NCBI RefSeq assembly: GCF_033568475.1
Contig: NC_133123.1
Coordinates: forward strand, 3,472,001-3,536,000
Origin: Henckelia pumila
Lineage: Eukaryota; Streptophyta; Magnoliopsida; Lamiales; Gesneriaceae
Direction of reading: 5' to 3'
Length of the DNA stretch: 64,000 nucleotides
Position 1 is the first letter of the stretch. Every line of letters starts with the position of its first letter. Below the pieces are notes generated by a model. The model saw only the letters and a list, made by a program, of their open reading frames with translations, ran no database searches and was not told the origin of the DNA. The translations under genes and the position numbers were made by a program. Shown one piece after another: positions 31,627 through 43,722 of the stretch.

Positions 31627-34449
31627 ATGTCGGCGACCAAGATAACGAATCGATTTTCAAAGATTGCGTTGGCTCGGTACAACTCACGGCTCCTCTTCTG
31701 TGGCCGTGAACATAAATACGTATCCACTTTCTGTAATCAGTTCATTTGCCCTCATGGTCAGGTACTAATTTTCTTGTTAAGGGACTTTTGAGTTTTGCTA
31801 GGTTTAGGCCTTTTGCAAAGGTGGTATCTTTATATTGTTTGTTTTCAGTTTTCATTAGGTAATATCGAGTGATTTAGTATCGAGTGCTTGTTCCAACTTC
31901 TTGTTGCCCTTAATTTCTATGTTGCTTGTTAAGCATTTGAAGTAAAGCAATTCATCATAATGGAGCTAGTTAGATTATTTAATTAAGTTTCTTTGTGGTT
32001 TGTTGTGGTTGGAGTCTTCATTCGTATTGCTTAAGGTATTGCGTAGAGGCTACGCGTTAGCTTCCTAGGACGAGGCATCAAACAGTGTGGCGTTTCTTCT
32101 ATAAAAGATCTTGTGAACTTATTTCAATAGTTGGTTCAGGTTATTTTTGAATTTTATGGCTAGAATATTTCTAGAATATTACTTAATTTTGAATCCTTAG
32201 GTTCGAGCATTTTTTGATCTCATTGCTTTTAAACAGCACACATATTGTCTGCTTTTATAAAGTTTACATATGTGCATCGTAGGTTCACTGACACTGGGTT
32301 GTGTCACATCATCTTTTTATGGAGCAAACATGGAGAATTTTTTTCTATTGTTTTTTCGTTTTTAAATTTTTATGTTCTTTCTGTGGTAGTCCGACCTTAT
32401 GCATCAATGGGCTTTGTAGTATCATTTTCTGTTTTCCTGCCTTGTTTTGTGTTGTTTGCTGTTATCTACAATGATTAATAGCTGAAATTTTCCGAATTGA
32501 TTGTATCAAGGAGTGACTTTCTTCTTCTATTTTAGGAGGAACTGCGCCACAAGTCGATGCAACATTTTTCAGCCATGAAGTCCTTTCAGTGGTCACGGCT
32601 CTCATCTTCTTCATCTCCCCAAGTGACCGAGGAGACTGCTCAATCTACAACTGGACTAGAAAATAAGGCAGATACTGAAGCCACTGCCTCTGGGAATAAT
32701 GGTGCTGATCATTCAGAAGCACCAGTCTCTGATGGAAAAGCTGAATCAGGTGTTCCGGTAGAATCTGGCCCAGAAATTTCTGAGACTTCCAAGAAGAGGA
32801 GGAAGCATACTAAACGAATCGCATTCTCTGATTCGGATTCAGATTTGGAACCTGAACTTTCAAGAGACGATCTGGTGAAACTTTTGAGGGAGAAGGAACA
32901 ACTTTTGTTTTCAAAGCAGGAAGAGCTGGAGAAAATGAAGGATAAGGTTCTGAGGACTTTTGCTGACGCTGAGAATGTTAAGGAGCGTACAAGGCGTGAG
33001 TCTGAAAATGCGAAGAAATTCGCCATTCAGGTTTGTCAATTTTTAATTAAACTTGTGAAATACTGTCAGGAGGAACCATGAGCTGCATCCATTTATGTCA
33101 ATTATGATCAATTTTCGAGTTTCAATTATTTTGCAGAATTTTGCGAAAAGCCTCTTGGATGTGGCAGACAACATGGGAAGGGCCTCTTTTGCTGCAAAAG
33201 AGAGCTTTTCAAAAATTGATGCATCCTCAGATACGTCTGGTGCTCTTCAACAACTCAAAATACTCCTTGAAGGTGTTGAAATGACCGAGAAACAGTTATC
33301 TGAGGTATTACAGATTTGTGTCGATAAAGTTTGTGTTCTTTATGTATGTGTGATTGTGACATGCAGCCTCTGCTCGAGTCTTATTTTTCCTTTGAACTCA
33401 GAAGTTTGTGTTTTTTATGTATATGTGTGATTATGACATGCAGCCTCTGCTCGAGTCTTATTTTTCCTTTAACTCACATAGAATAAAGATTTGCTAGACA
33501 ATAAAACGTGCTGTTGATACAAGTTCTAGAAAGCTTCCAATCATGCAAGAACTTCGAAAATTGTCTCCATCTACTGTTACGTCGCAACTCCAGTTTGTTC
33601 CCGAGCACATCTTTGCATGGCTTGCGCCATTTGACCGAGTCCTTCGATTATGGTCTGGCAGTCTGCCCCTCAATCGTCTCGACATGTATCTAACTTTTAC
33701 AATTGGCTTTTAACGTTTCCAGGTGTTTAAGAAGTTTGGACTAGAGAAATACAATCCTACAGACGAGGAATTCGATCCTAACAGACACAACGCAGTGTTT
33801 CAAGTACCCAGTGCCAAGAAACCAGTGAACCATGTTGCTGTTGTTCTAAAGGTGTTTAATTATTTATTACCAGATGCATCGCATTGTTTTCTGGATTCGG
33901 TCCTATTGTTGGTGTATTGATTTGTGTCCCACATAGGTTGGATAAATAACCTCGCCCTCTTTATATGAACAAGGGCAAACCTTACCTCTTGAGCTAGCTT
34001 TTTAGGTGAGTTAGGTTCAAGTTTAATTTCTAACATGGTATCAAAGCCCGGGTTCCCGTTATGTGTTGGACGGCCCATAGTTGGCTTCACCCGTCCCATA
34101 GTTGACCACCCATTAATATATTCACGCTCCAGTCGTTTCATTACTGGGCGTGAGAGGGGTGTGTTGGTGTATTGATTTGTGTCCCACATAGGTTGAATAA
34201 ATAACCTGACCCTCTTTATATGAACAAGGGCAAACCTCACCTCTTAAGCTAGCTTTTGAGGTGAGTTAGGTACAAGTTTAATTTCTAACACATAGAATTC
34301 TTTCAAACTCTGCATGGTTCATTGAAAGTTCTGTTTTGTTCCCACTGCAGGCAGGTTACATGCTGCATGACAGAATTTTGAGGCCGGCGGAAGTCGGTGT
34401 GACTGTGGCAACTAACGACGAGGAAGCTGAAATAGGATCCCATACCTGA
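31627..34449 (+). CDS. Mitochondrial-type GrpE nucleotide-exchange factor
   Basis: The co-chaperone that releases ADP from organellar Hsp70. Five phase-0 exons: 31627-31761, 32536-33030, 33137-33304, 33723-33851, 34351-34449 (341 aa), all with GT-AG introns. The N-terminus (MSATKITNRFSKIALARYN) is basic and hydroxylated, as in mitochondrial presequences. A low-complexity acidic/serine linker follows (residues about 60-130). Then comes the GrpE long coiled coil (about 145-200, EELEKMKDKVLRTFADAENV) and the beta-wing head with the family signature, LEKYNPTDEEFDPNRHNAVF, ending GYMLHDRILRPAEVGV. Intron 4 holds a TRIM and intron 3 a 75-bp duplication. A partial copy of its 5' flank lies 4.1 kb upstream. 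Chloroplast targeting is the main alternative; it cannot be excluded without a targeting prediction. Confidence 0.93.
33330..33478 (+). repeat. 75-bp tandem duplication in GrpE intron 3
   Basis: Two adjacent copies (33330-33404, 33405-33478) share TTTGTGTT.TTTATGTAT, GACATGCAGCCTCTGCTCG and AGTCTTATTTTTCCTTT. Each carries a TGCAG that could act as a cryptic splice acceptor. Confidence 0.88.
33907..34290 (+). mobile_element. TRIM (miniature LTR retrotransposon) in GrpE intron 4
   Basis: Two 129-bp LTRs (33907-34035, 34162-34290), both TGTTGG..CTAACA, are separated by 126 bp. A primer-binding site TGGTATCAAAGCCCGGG begins at 34036, directly after the first LTR, and a purine tract (GTGAGAGGGG) precedes the second. 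It has no coding sequence, which is normal for TRIMs. By eye the LTRs differ at about 7 of 129 positions, so it is not recent. Flanking pentamers (CCTAT, CATAG) are not a clean target duplication. It lies in the sense orientation, between exons 4 and 5, and splicing signals remain intact. Confidence 0.87.
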
Positions 34450-34772
34450 GAAATATACCAGAGCTCTTTGTGCTTGCTATCGAGACGATGGACATATTTT
34501 TTACGTTTTGATAATGGTCACCATTACTCGTGAATTACAACTCATGTTAGTTGAAATTTTGAGATTTGTATTTGATTTATCCCCGTTGTAGTGGTGAGAT
34601 TGAGATATCCAAGATAAGCGGTCCGACCATTTCAAACAGTCGAGCGATATTCAAAACGTTATTCAAAACACAGCAAAAGCTATGTAAAATTTAGTGAGCG
34701 ATACAGCTTCTAATTCTAAGCAAATATTCAAGAGGAATAACAGAATTTTTGTATTCATCCTCCCCTACTTAA

Positions 34773-35461
34773 CTAACGATCATTCTTCCTTTTCTCTTTG
34801 CAGAACAAGCCATCGCCCGCATTTTTATTTGAATCAGACTGGTCTTCACTAAGTTCCTGCAAATTAATTCATTTTCAGAGGAATCCAAGGCTGTGAAATG
34901 CTCTGCAAACTATATACTGACTGAATTTTGGGAACTGAAGACAAAACAAAACAAAATAAAATAAAGACGTAAAACTAGAGAAAAAAAGCCACTGACCTGA
35001 GTTTCCTCGGTAGAGATATCTCCATTGCTGGCATCACTACCATTCCTGAAGCCTTTCGTTTGATTCCTTTCGCTTAATTTATCCTCATTCCTCAACTTTT
35101 CAACACTTTCTATGTCTCCCTTTTCGATTGGAACGATCTGCGATGGATAAACACCTTTCACCCAACTCTTGACCAAACTCGAAAATTACAACCGAAGTGC
35201 GCATAATGGAAAAAACCCACATACCGGAGTGTATCGGAAGCGGCGTTTCCGGGGTTCATCAGCTGCGGTTGACAGTGGGGTCCAGCGGCAGAGGAGTAGC
35301 GGAGGCCCGTCGTTACGGTTGTTCCCGCCGGCGTTCGTGGGACGAGAGCTGACCCACTGTTTCTTCCACTTTCTTACAGGACCGCTGAACACCGGCGCCG
35401 CAGGGCCGGAGCCGTACCTGGACGAAGCCCGGCTCTGTCTCGAACCCACTCCTCCTTCCAT
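34773..35461 (-). CDS. Small plant-specific protein with WKKxW and RFRYTP motifs
   Basis: Three phase-0 exons on the minus strand: 35225-35461, 34997-35137, 34773-34856 (153 aa). Exon 1 carries a conserved-looking core: GPVRKWKKQWV, LLLCRWTPLS and EPRKRRFRYTP. Exons 2-3 are hydrophilic and rich in E, K, N and S (for example KGDIESVEKLRNEDK) and probably disordered. The WKKxWV..LCRWTPL..RRFRYTP arrangement recalls a family of uncharacterised plant proteins, but I cannot name a function. There is no signal peptide or membrane segment. It is divergent from the trigger factor gene with 347 bp between start codons. Confidence 0.75.
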
Positions 35462-35808
35462 TTCTTCTCTGGATTTGGAGTTCCAATGAATGAGGTGGGT
35501 CCTTTGAGCTGCGTACTGGTTGAGGAAGTAGGAACAGGTTTAAAGCAGAAGCAGATGGTGTGGTGGCAGAAAAGGAAACAACTTTCATGACACCTTACTT
35601 TAAGGTTGTTGCTTTTGAGGTTCCACCGTTTCGTACGGTTAATTTGTCTTTACCCATCTACTTATACTCGCTAATCGTCCATTAACAACCAATTTCTTGA
35701 ACTAAAAAGCATTTGGTTACAGCGACGTCGTTTTAGTTCATTAAAAATATCTTATCTGTAAAACCAATCTCTGTCTGTGCGGCTCCAAGAAAATTGGCCA
35801 CTCCAAGA
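35462..35808. promoter_or_regulatory. Shared divergent promoter region (347 bp)
   Basis: The start codons of the small RFRYTP protein (minus, 35461) and chloroplast trigger factor (plus, 35809) face away from each other. The interval contains an ACGT-core palindrome GACGTC (35724-35729). No strong TATA box is visible for either side, fitting housekeeping promoters. Confidence 0.55.
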
Positions 35809-37492
35809 ATGGAGTTCTGCAGCTCTACTACTGCTTCTCACCAAACATTCTTCCCATCAAAACCCGCTGCAGCAGTCTTTTTTCCTTCTTCTCGTTCACT
35901 TCCTATTGCTCGTTATCTTAAGCCCTTCAAGGGAATTCGGCAGTCCTCATTAACGACATCGCCCCACGGATTCGTTCGTCCCAAGTACTTATCTTGTGAA
36001 AAATTAGTTACCCGCTTGGTAGCATCAGCAGCTCCGGCTGCTGTCGATAACTCCGTTGCTGATAAGCTTCCCGCTGATATTCAAGTTACTGAAACACCAG
36101 AACCGAATTCTAGAGTCAGTGTTATATCTTTTTTTTATATTAATCTTTGAGTGTTTAAGTTCTCATCCCTTTTTAATTGATGGTCCCTTCAGATTTATTA
36201 TCGTTGCCCAACAATTAATTAGACGTGTTTTCTTGGAATTTTGACGCCAAGATCACATTTTTCTTTGAAATTGTCCAGTGTTGCATTTTTTAATCTGCTT
36301 TATGGTTCCTGCAGGTATCTTATTGTCGTTGAGCAATTATGTAGACAATTTTCTCGGTATTTTTAACTCCATGATCACATTTTTCTTTGAAATCGAGTTT
36401 TGCATTTTTCTTTATCTGTTTTTCTGAGATCACGAGGGTTCAAGATCACATTTTTCTTTGAAATTGTCCAGTGTTGCATTTTTCAATCTGCTTTATGGTT
36501 TCTGCAGTTATCTTATTGTCGTGGAGCAATTATATATGTTGACAATTTTCTCGGCATTTTTAACTCCAAGATCACATTTTTCTTTGAAATCGAGTTTTGC
36601 ATTTTTCTTTATCTGTTTTTCTGAGTTCACGTGGGTTCACAAGTGCCCTACTCATATTTCAGTTCGTAAGACATGGATTCCTTTATGCAGGTAAGGTTGA
36701 GTGTGGAGGTTCCTGCTCCAGTATGCGACGATTGTCATAGACAGGTTCTCAAAGAGTTAATGAAACGGTCCAAGGTACTTGTCAATCGTTAACTACTATC
36801 AATGCCTGACTTTCATTCTTTACTTTCCAACTGAAATTCGGAACAGGGTATTTGTTTGTTCTAACCTCTGCATCATCACTTTACAGGTCCCAGGGTTTCG
36901 CCCCGGGAAGAATGTTCCGGAGGATATCCTTATTGGTTATGTTGGAAAGGAAACTTTTAAGAAGGCTGTAGTTGAATCTATCTTAGAGAGAACACTTCCG
37001 CATGCATTGTCTTCGGTGCGTCCTTTTCCATTAATTTGGTGTTTATTCCATGTCTCCTCAAGTGGTGATTTATGTTTTCTGTGGATTTGTTTAAGTTGAA
37101 CTGGGATCTCTCATAAATATTGATGCTGGTCTCATATACACTGTATTGCTTTGTTTTGTTTAGACGGCAGATAAAACAACCATGTTTCTTTGTGGTATAG
37201 AAAAGACTATGGATTAAATGCAGATTTAATTCTGATATCAAAATTGAGACATCTTCATTCATCTTGATTTTTTTTTAATTATTTTTTTTTGGTGAGAAAA
37301 CATTCAACTTCAATTTTGAGACATAGTAAGGATATCCTTGCTGAAGCTTATATTTAATGCTTAAATTGCAATTGATTCGTGTTAGTTCATAGGTGAGTGG
37401 AAGAGCTTTTGAAGATTCAATTCGTATTTCAACCAAATTTCTAGAAATGGAGAACACTTACTCTTCTCTGAGATCTCTGAGGTACGGCCGTC

Positions 37493-37552
<60 letters not shown>

Positions 37553-40500
37553 CATTTGAATAGACACTGCTGTATGTTTACCGCAAATTATGCTTGTTAA
37601 CAAGGAATTTTCACTAAGTTTTTTGGCTACAGAAAGTACATTAACCATTTTTGAAATGGAACGTGAGAAAATTGCACGAAAGGTCCTCCAGACAAATAGA
37701 AACAAACCTTTGAATTTCACTTACGGATCGGTTTTCAGGATGCTTCTGGACTTCATTTCATGCTTATGATGCATGTGCCTGTATCGCATCCATTCTTAGT
37801 ACTAATGCTTATATTCATTCTTCAAAACTCGGGCCATAGATATGATGTTATTGTCGATGTGGCGCCTGAACCCAAATGGATTCCTGAAGATGGATACAAG
37901 AATTTAAAGATTGTTGTTGACATTGACAAGGAAATAGATGCTGTGACTGCAGCCGAGCAAGAATTAAGACGCCGTCTCAAGGCCCTCGGTGCGCTAAGAA
38001 TTGTGACTGACAGAGGACTGGAGGTAAATAAAACTTGTGCCTATGTGGAAATTCTGGGCCTGAGTTACTTGGTCTTAGGTCTCTTATAAAAGCTTCCGAC
38101 CTTATGTTTTTCATTTTTCTAATTTCCCTGTTGTCACTGAATACCGGAGGTAATTCTGTGGATGGCTTTTACTTGTGTCTATATACTATGGTTCTTATTC
38201 TATCATTTCTCAAAATTTGTTTGCCGATCTTTCCTCAACTGAACTTTTGAAGTAGCATGTCTTTAAAAGTTTGTATTTCATGATTGAGGTTTTTATCTCT
38301 GGTTTCATTTTTTTGGAGAACGTTTATATTTATATATGAATCACCAGGAACTTCAATGCAATGACAATTTTTCTAGCAATTTTCAAAAAAATTGCAAGCT
38401 AGTAGAAAAATTAAGCAAGCTTAAAAACTTTGCAGCTAGGTGATGTTGCAATTCTCGATATATCAGCCACTACAATTGAGCAAGATGAGTCAACTCCTAA
38501 AACTATACCATCTGCAGAGAGCAAAGGTTTGCTTCAAGTACTTGTGTGACTTACTTTGTTTGTTACATCTTTCATCCTGATATATGTGTTCTTAATCAAA
38601 TCATGTGTAGTTGCACATCAATTATTAATGGTCAGGTAAGATTTGTTTTAACCTTAAGAGTATTACTGTTTGCATGTAAAAGAAAGCAGTGGCAGGATAC
38701 GAACAGGAAAGAAAACAGATTCGTTTATAGGCTAGGAACTTTACATTGATAATATCAACCTGGAGCGTCTCCTAAAAAATATGATTTGCGGTCATAAAAT
38801 ATAATTTTAACCTTGTAGATCATGCATAAACAGAAAAGTAAAAACAAAGTCTTATTTTGTAACTTTTGAGGTTATTATAATGCCAGATGTGTATTTGAGA
38901 GTATATGCTTGTCTTTTCAGGGTTTCAGTTTGATACAGAAGATGGAGATAGAGTTCTTCCAGATTTTTTGAACTTGATTACTGGGATGAAACGTGGTGGA
39001 ACAAAGTCATTTCCATACGTATTTCCTGATTCTTGGAAGCAGGAAGATCTCCGTGGAGTTTGTGCTCAGTTCACGGTTTGTTCCTTTTTATTCTGATAGA
39101 GACCATTTTAAGATTGTCTATTCTGCTTTGAAGCAAGACTTGTCTATTGCGCTGACATGCCATTTTTATGTTTTATCTATTTTGTACTGTATTTTGTAGC
39201 TCATCACAAAAGAAAAAGCTAATTGTTGTAATTATTTTTATTTTGGTAATGACCCTTGTGCGTAGTCCACTTCAATATACCTACTTAGAGATTCTGTTTC
39301 TTTGTATTGAATTTGGGAGCATCTTGATTTGAGTTACTTTCAATAATTGTTTCTGTGTTGGTAAAGTGAATATGCACAATTACTCTTGTCTACTTAACAT
39401 ACCTGATTTTTGTAGCTTTAGACATCTTTAATTATATCTGGTTGAGACGTTCCTGTTTGCAATGACACGGATGGTTTATAGTTATGGTAAATAACTGTTC
39501 TTGAGAATTTAGTATGACCTTGATGCCTCATTCTGTTCAAGGTAGAATGCAAGGAACTGTTCTACAGAGATTTACCCGAACTTAACGACTCTCTTGCTGA
39601 TAAGATTCTGAATGGATGCACAACCATTGAAGAGGCAAGTTGTTATGCCTAAAATTACTATAATTAAAGATGGACTTTTACTTCATTCATTAACCTCCAT
39701 TTCAAAGATCTTATTGGAAATTTTTCTGCAGGTGAAGAGAATTTTGTTGGAAAAGTTTCTTGAATTGGAGCAAACAGCTAAGGATCAAGCAACTGATAAT
39801 GCTATTCTTGACCAGCTACACAAAGTATTGCCCATTAACGTCTGAAAAATTTCTATATTCGGGGTCGTTTTGGTGTATTTATTCCTTGCTCATCGTGGAT
39901 TGGCATCAAAACCCTCTTATTTCTTGCACTCTGGCTTACAAGAATCCTTCTTTTGTTTATTTCAACTTAATTTTGATGCATTGTGTCTTTTAAAATTTTT
40001 TAGATGGTTGAAGTAGAAATTCCTCCATCTTTGTTTGAAGAACAAGGAAGACAACTATATGGAGCTCAACTCTTACAAATTCAGGTGAAGGATTGCCCTT
40101 AAGTGGGATTTTTCTCTCTTCTGAGAATCGATCTCATGATGGATTTCTTGATTAGGCAAATAGGAAACTTGATGAACAGCAGTTGGCATCTTTATCGAGT
40201 CCAAAGGCAGTGAGGAACTTCCTTGAAAACAATAGAGAAAATATAACAAGTATTATAAGGCAGAATCTGGCTGTTGGCGACATATTCAAGCGTGAAAATC
40301 TGCAGGTAGATTTTTATAGCATGCTTAAATCCCAACATTCTTTCGAAAACCCAATTTGCATGTGCAGTCTGAGGTTCTCTGTTCCTCCCAGTTGCATTTG
40401 CCTACATTTTTATGGTCAAGCGTCAGCTTAAGTTTTTCTGAAACAAATAATACATTAGTTCTTTAAATACTTGCAGTCAATGTTAAAGCTATATGGTTTT

Positions 40501-40759
40501 GAATTTGATGCAGATATTAACCGACGATCTGGTGAAGGAAATTGAGAATTCGACTGCTGAATTCAAACGGCAAAACCAAGAATATGATGAAGAGCGTATT
40601 AAAGCACAGGTGATAAAAGGGAATCTTTATAGCATGAATCAACATTTTCTTTGGCGTGAGCTTATGTTCATCTTGGCTTAGGTACAAGAGATACTTGAGG
40701 GAGCCAAAGTGCTAGAGTGGCTCAGAGAACGAGCAGATATTCGGTACATAACCAAGTAA
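35809..40759 (+). CDS. Chloroplast trigger factor (ribosome-associated peptidyl-prolyl isomerase)
   Basis: A plastid homologue of bacterial Tig, 542 aa in 13 exons: 35809-36114, 36691-36774, 36887-37015, 37393-37481, 37840-38023, 38436-38526, 38921-39075, 39542-39634, 39732-39824, 40004-40084, 40156-40305, 40514-40609, 40682-40759. The N-terminal 60-70 residues are Ser/Ala-rich, as in a chloroplast transit peptide. The ribosome-docking signature PGFRPGKNVPED (exon 3) follows, then the PPIase domain (GDVAILDISAT to FPYVFPDSWKQEDLRG) and the C-terminal chaperone arms ending GAKVLEWLRERADIRYITK. Exon 4 (SGRAFEDSIRISTKFLEMEN) fills what would otherwise be a gap. Intron 8 has a GC donor (GAG|GCAAGT). 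The gene converges on CDP-DAG synthase, 369 bp apart at the stops. Confidence 0.95.
37495..37550. repeat. (TTA)n microsatellite in trigger factor intron 4
   Basis: About 18 perfect TTA/ATT trinucleotides, 13 bp downstream of the exon 4 donor. Likely polymorphic. Confidence 0.97.
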
Positions 40760-41128
40760 CAACATTTTGCCATGAAGCACACTTATTAGCCGTTGGATCT
40801 GTGTCTGCTGAATCTGTTCCAGACAAATGATTCCCAAATTAGTGAACATGGCCGTGTTTATCTGCTGGATCCCAATGAAGAGTTCAACGCCACACACGAC
40901 AAAAGATAAAATAACATGTATTTTTGTTTGTAGCGTAAAGGGCTGGTTTCACAATTCAAAACTGCACTTTCCTACTCAGTTAGAAGATGCTGCTTATAGT
41001 GTTGAGTTTTAATCATCCATCTGTATGTAACATTTTATCATAATCTTCTATAAAAGAAATTCAAAGTTTAAATACAAAAAGAATTGTGTGAGGGAGATCA
41101 TGTCGATGGAAACACAGCTTCCGCAACA

Positions 41129-43679
41129 TCAAGAATTCCCAGATAGCTGTTCTCCGAATAGTTGACCAAGTATATGGTACAGTCTTTCCTGTTCCTCGAA
41201 GCTGAGGTTTCTTGTTATCTGATAATGGAGTGATTCAAGAAATAGTATGACTTTCTGTTGTAGAATTAATTTAGAGAAATTTATTGTCCACTTACTGACC
41301 TGATCCAATATCATATCTACTGAGTTAATCTGAGTGACAATGAAGGATTGAAAATAAATGTAAGCAAATATGGCCATCACCATCTGCGTAACATGCAGAA
41401 CGCTTGTTAGTATAGCACAGAACACACAAAAAAGTATAAATTTTTGGCAGACGCAACCATACATATACCATAACAACGACTCGGGACGATTCGATCAGAA
41501 TACCTGGCAATCCATCCGATCAGTAAAACCACCATGCCCTGGAATACTGTCTCCAAAATCCTGGAAAAATCGGGATTTTGTTGTCAGGGCGAGTGATCAT
41601 TACCGAAACAATTCTAGTCCAGATATCGAAATTATACCCACCTTGATCTTGAACGCTCTCTTCAAACCACTTGCAAAAAATCCTCCAAAGGGTGCTATAA
41701 TTGATGCAAACAAGCCTAAGCATAAAGCATGCCACTGCACTGGCATTACCGATATTCCCTTCCAAGGGAACTGTATCATAACCAAAACACAAAATCCATT
41801 TTAAGAATGCTTACCATGATTTCAAAACATGATAATGTTCACATGCGTGCCAAAGTTTGTTTTCACCGCATTTCTCGAATCATATGTATTGCTAAGTTAA
41901 GCTGTTGAACGTTACAATGTGGCTTCAAAAGTTCTGTTAGCTCACCCATTTAGGTATCCAAAGAGGAAATGAATAATACTCTGACTTGAAAAGCTGCCCG
42001 GGATCACAATCAAGCCAACCAGTCGACAGATCCTGCACTTATAATTGAGAAACAGAATTCCATGTTATGTTCTGGTTTGTTATAATCTTTCTTCACAACA
42101 AAAAGTTACCTTTCTTGGACATGTCATCCACGGAAAGCTTCCCAAAGCATTTGCAAGCTGTGAGGAACATATGTTAAGTTTCTAAAAGACATATTTAACA
42201 GTAGGCATGCTATCAAAAAAAGTTTACAAGATGCAAACAGAAAGTTCGATCCAACCAGTCAAATTGGATTAAAAAGTTTACCAGAAATGCAGAAATTATG
42301 GTAGCGATAGATGCTCCGATAAATCCCTCCCATGTCTTCTTTGGGGATAGTTTGATTAATGGTGTTCTACCAAAGAAGAAGCCAAAAAAATATGCAGCTA
42401 CATCATTGATTGCTATGAGGGATGCCGGAAGAATAAACCTGTGTTATTTCATAAGAATAGCAAATTTTTAATGGTTGAAGCTTGACACATACCCTTGTAA
42501 ATTGTAGCACAAAAACGACTCTATATTTACTTACCAGAATATTCCCTCGAAAATATTTGCAACAGTAAATGATGACTGCGTAAAGACCACTATAAGAATC
42601 ATGTGCGTCCATGCATACTGACCAAACTGATACTTGTACATCTTTTTTTTCAGAGTAAGAATGAACCACATCATTCCTGTAACAGATTCGAGTGAATGTC
42701 CAATTCTCATACATAATAGAATTTGAGTAAGGAGACATAACAACATAAACCAATTGAGTCTGATTCTTAAAAATGAATGCTCCATAGTGAAACATGAAGC
42801 TTGTGAAAGCAACTGAAAAAAATGTGTACTGATCTTATTGAAAAGCTCCAAATTTTACGGACCTGCAATGTAAAGAAAGTAACAAATGACCATCTGATAC
42901 TTGATTAGGCCATTCACAAGTCTGTGGAAGAATTTATCTGGAGTTACAGTATTAACAAGTTGTTGACTTATAATTCGTCCATAAACATAAAGCATTGCCG
43001 TAAAGAAAAAATACCTGCAAAGTACAGAGCATTTACATTTGAGAAAAACAGAATTTATCCATGAACATGCTGTGTGCACAAGTTCAGCCTTTCTTACCAA
43101 TTGACAAGCCAAAATCCTGGAAGCCGCTTATCTTCATGAACTCTTCTACGCAAATGAAAAAGTTCCGATGCCATGAATATTTGGACGACGACGACCATTG
43201 CACAAATATAAAGATGGCCTAAATAAAGAATGAGCATGACTCCCCCTAGCATCCATAAAGATGAATAGGTTCGAATCCACATGGCTCTATACTTGGTTTG
43301 ATCATCAAGCAAGTGGCTTCCATTCAATTTGCTTATGTCGGAAAAAGTCTGCCAAGAGAATTACATTTTCTTAGGTGTAAAACCCCTTTAGCTTGGAAGG
43401 CCTAGCTAGCAAATTTTACTTGCATCACATGCATGGTTATCATCTCAAGAAAACGTGCCAGTGATCCTAATAAAGAAATATAAATGATATATGCAGGAAA
43501 ATGTAATCATCACTGAGTTAATAATATCGTGTTCAGAAGTATTTCCTCTCATCAAGAATCATTTCAATCGAATGGGACATTGTATACTTGCAAGTCACCT
43601 CTTGTGATTGCGAACGTCTGCGTTGGCGAACTCTATTGGTCGGTGTCGATGGTGAGGTCTGACCATGTTCCTTCTGCAT
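41129..43679 (-). CDS. CDS1: Phosphatidate cytidylyltransferase (CDP-diacylglycerol synthase)
   Basis: Converts phosphatidic acid plus CTP to CDP-diacylglycerol at the ER, feeding phosphatidylinositol and phosphatidylglycerol synthesis. 425 aa, 11 coding exons on the minus strand: 43599-43679, 43098-43348, 42863-43014, 42535-42676, 42282-42438, 42110-42157, 41946-42032, 41642-41770, 41504-41560, 41300-41383, 41129-41218. A basic N-terminus ([12 protein letters not shown]) is followed by about eight hydrophobic segments. The family signature [18 protein letters not shown] plus TDRMD spans exons 8-9. [14 protein letters not shown] and [15 protein letters not shown] are also typical. A noncoding 5' exon probably ends near 44132, spliced to about 43737. 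The symbol CDS1 follows the Arabidopsis family name; which paralogue this is remains unknown. Confidence 0.95.
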
Positions 43680-43689
43680 CTTTTGTAGT

Positions 43690-43722
43690 TTACTCCAACC
43701 TTAAACACTTTCCCGAGAACAT
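43690..43722 (-). promoter_or_regulatory. Upstream ORF in the CDP-DAG synthase leader
   Basis: A 10-codon uORF (MFSGKCLRLE, stop) lies 10 nt before the main ATG at 43679, in the 5' leader exon. Such a closely placed short uORF can lower translation of the main frame. It exists only if transcription starts upstream, which the apparent leader intron (43738-44131) suggests. Confidence 0.5.

Noticed and set aside
33860-34240. Minus-strand open frame with internal repeats in GrpE intron 4
   Set aside because: It lies across the two TRIM LTRs on the antisense strand; the repeated peptide is only the LTR duplication.
35169-35489. Plus-strand open frame opposite the RFRYTP gene
   Set aside because: The minus strand has consistent splice sites and conserved motifs; the plus frame is a compositional shadow.
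37739-37839. Open extension upstream of trigger factor exon 5 from a nearby AG
   Set aside because: Its hydrophobic translation matches nothing in trigger factors; exon 4 at 37393-37481 plus the acceptor at 37839 gives the expected family sequence in phase.
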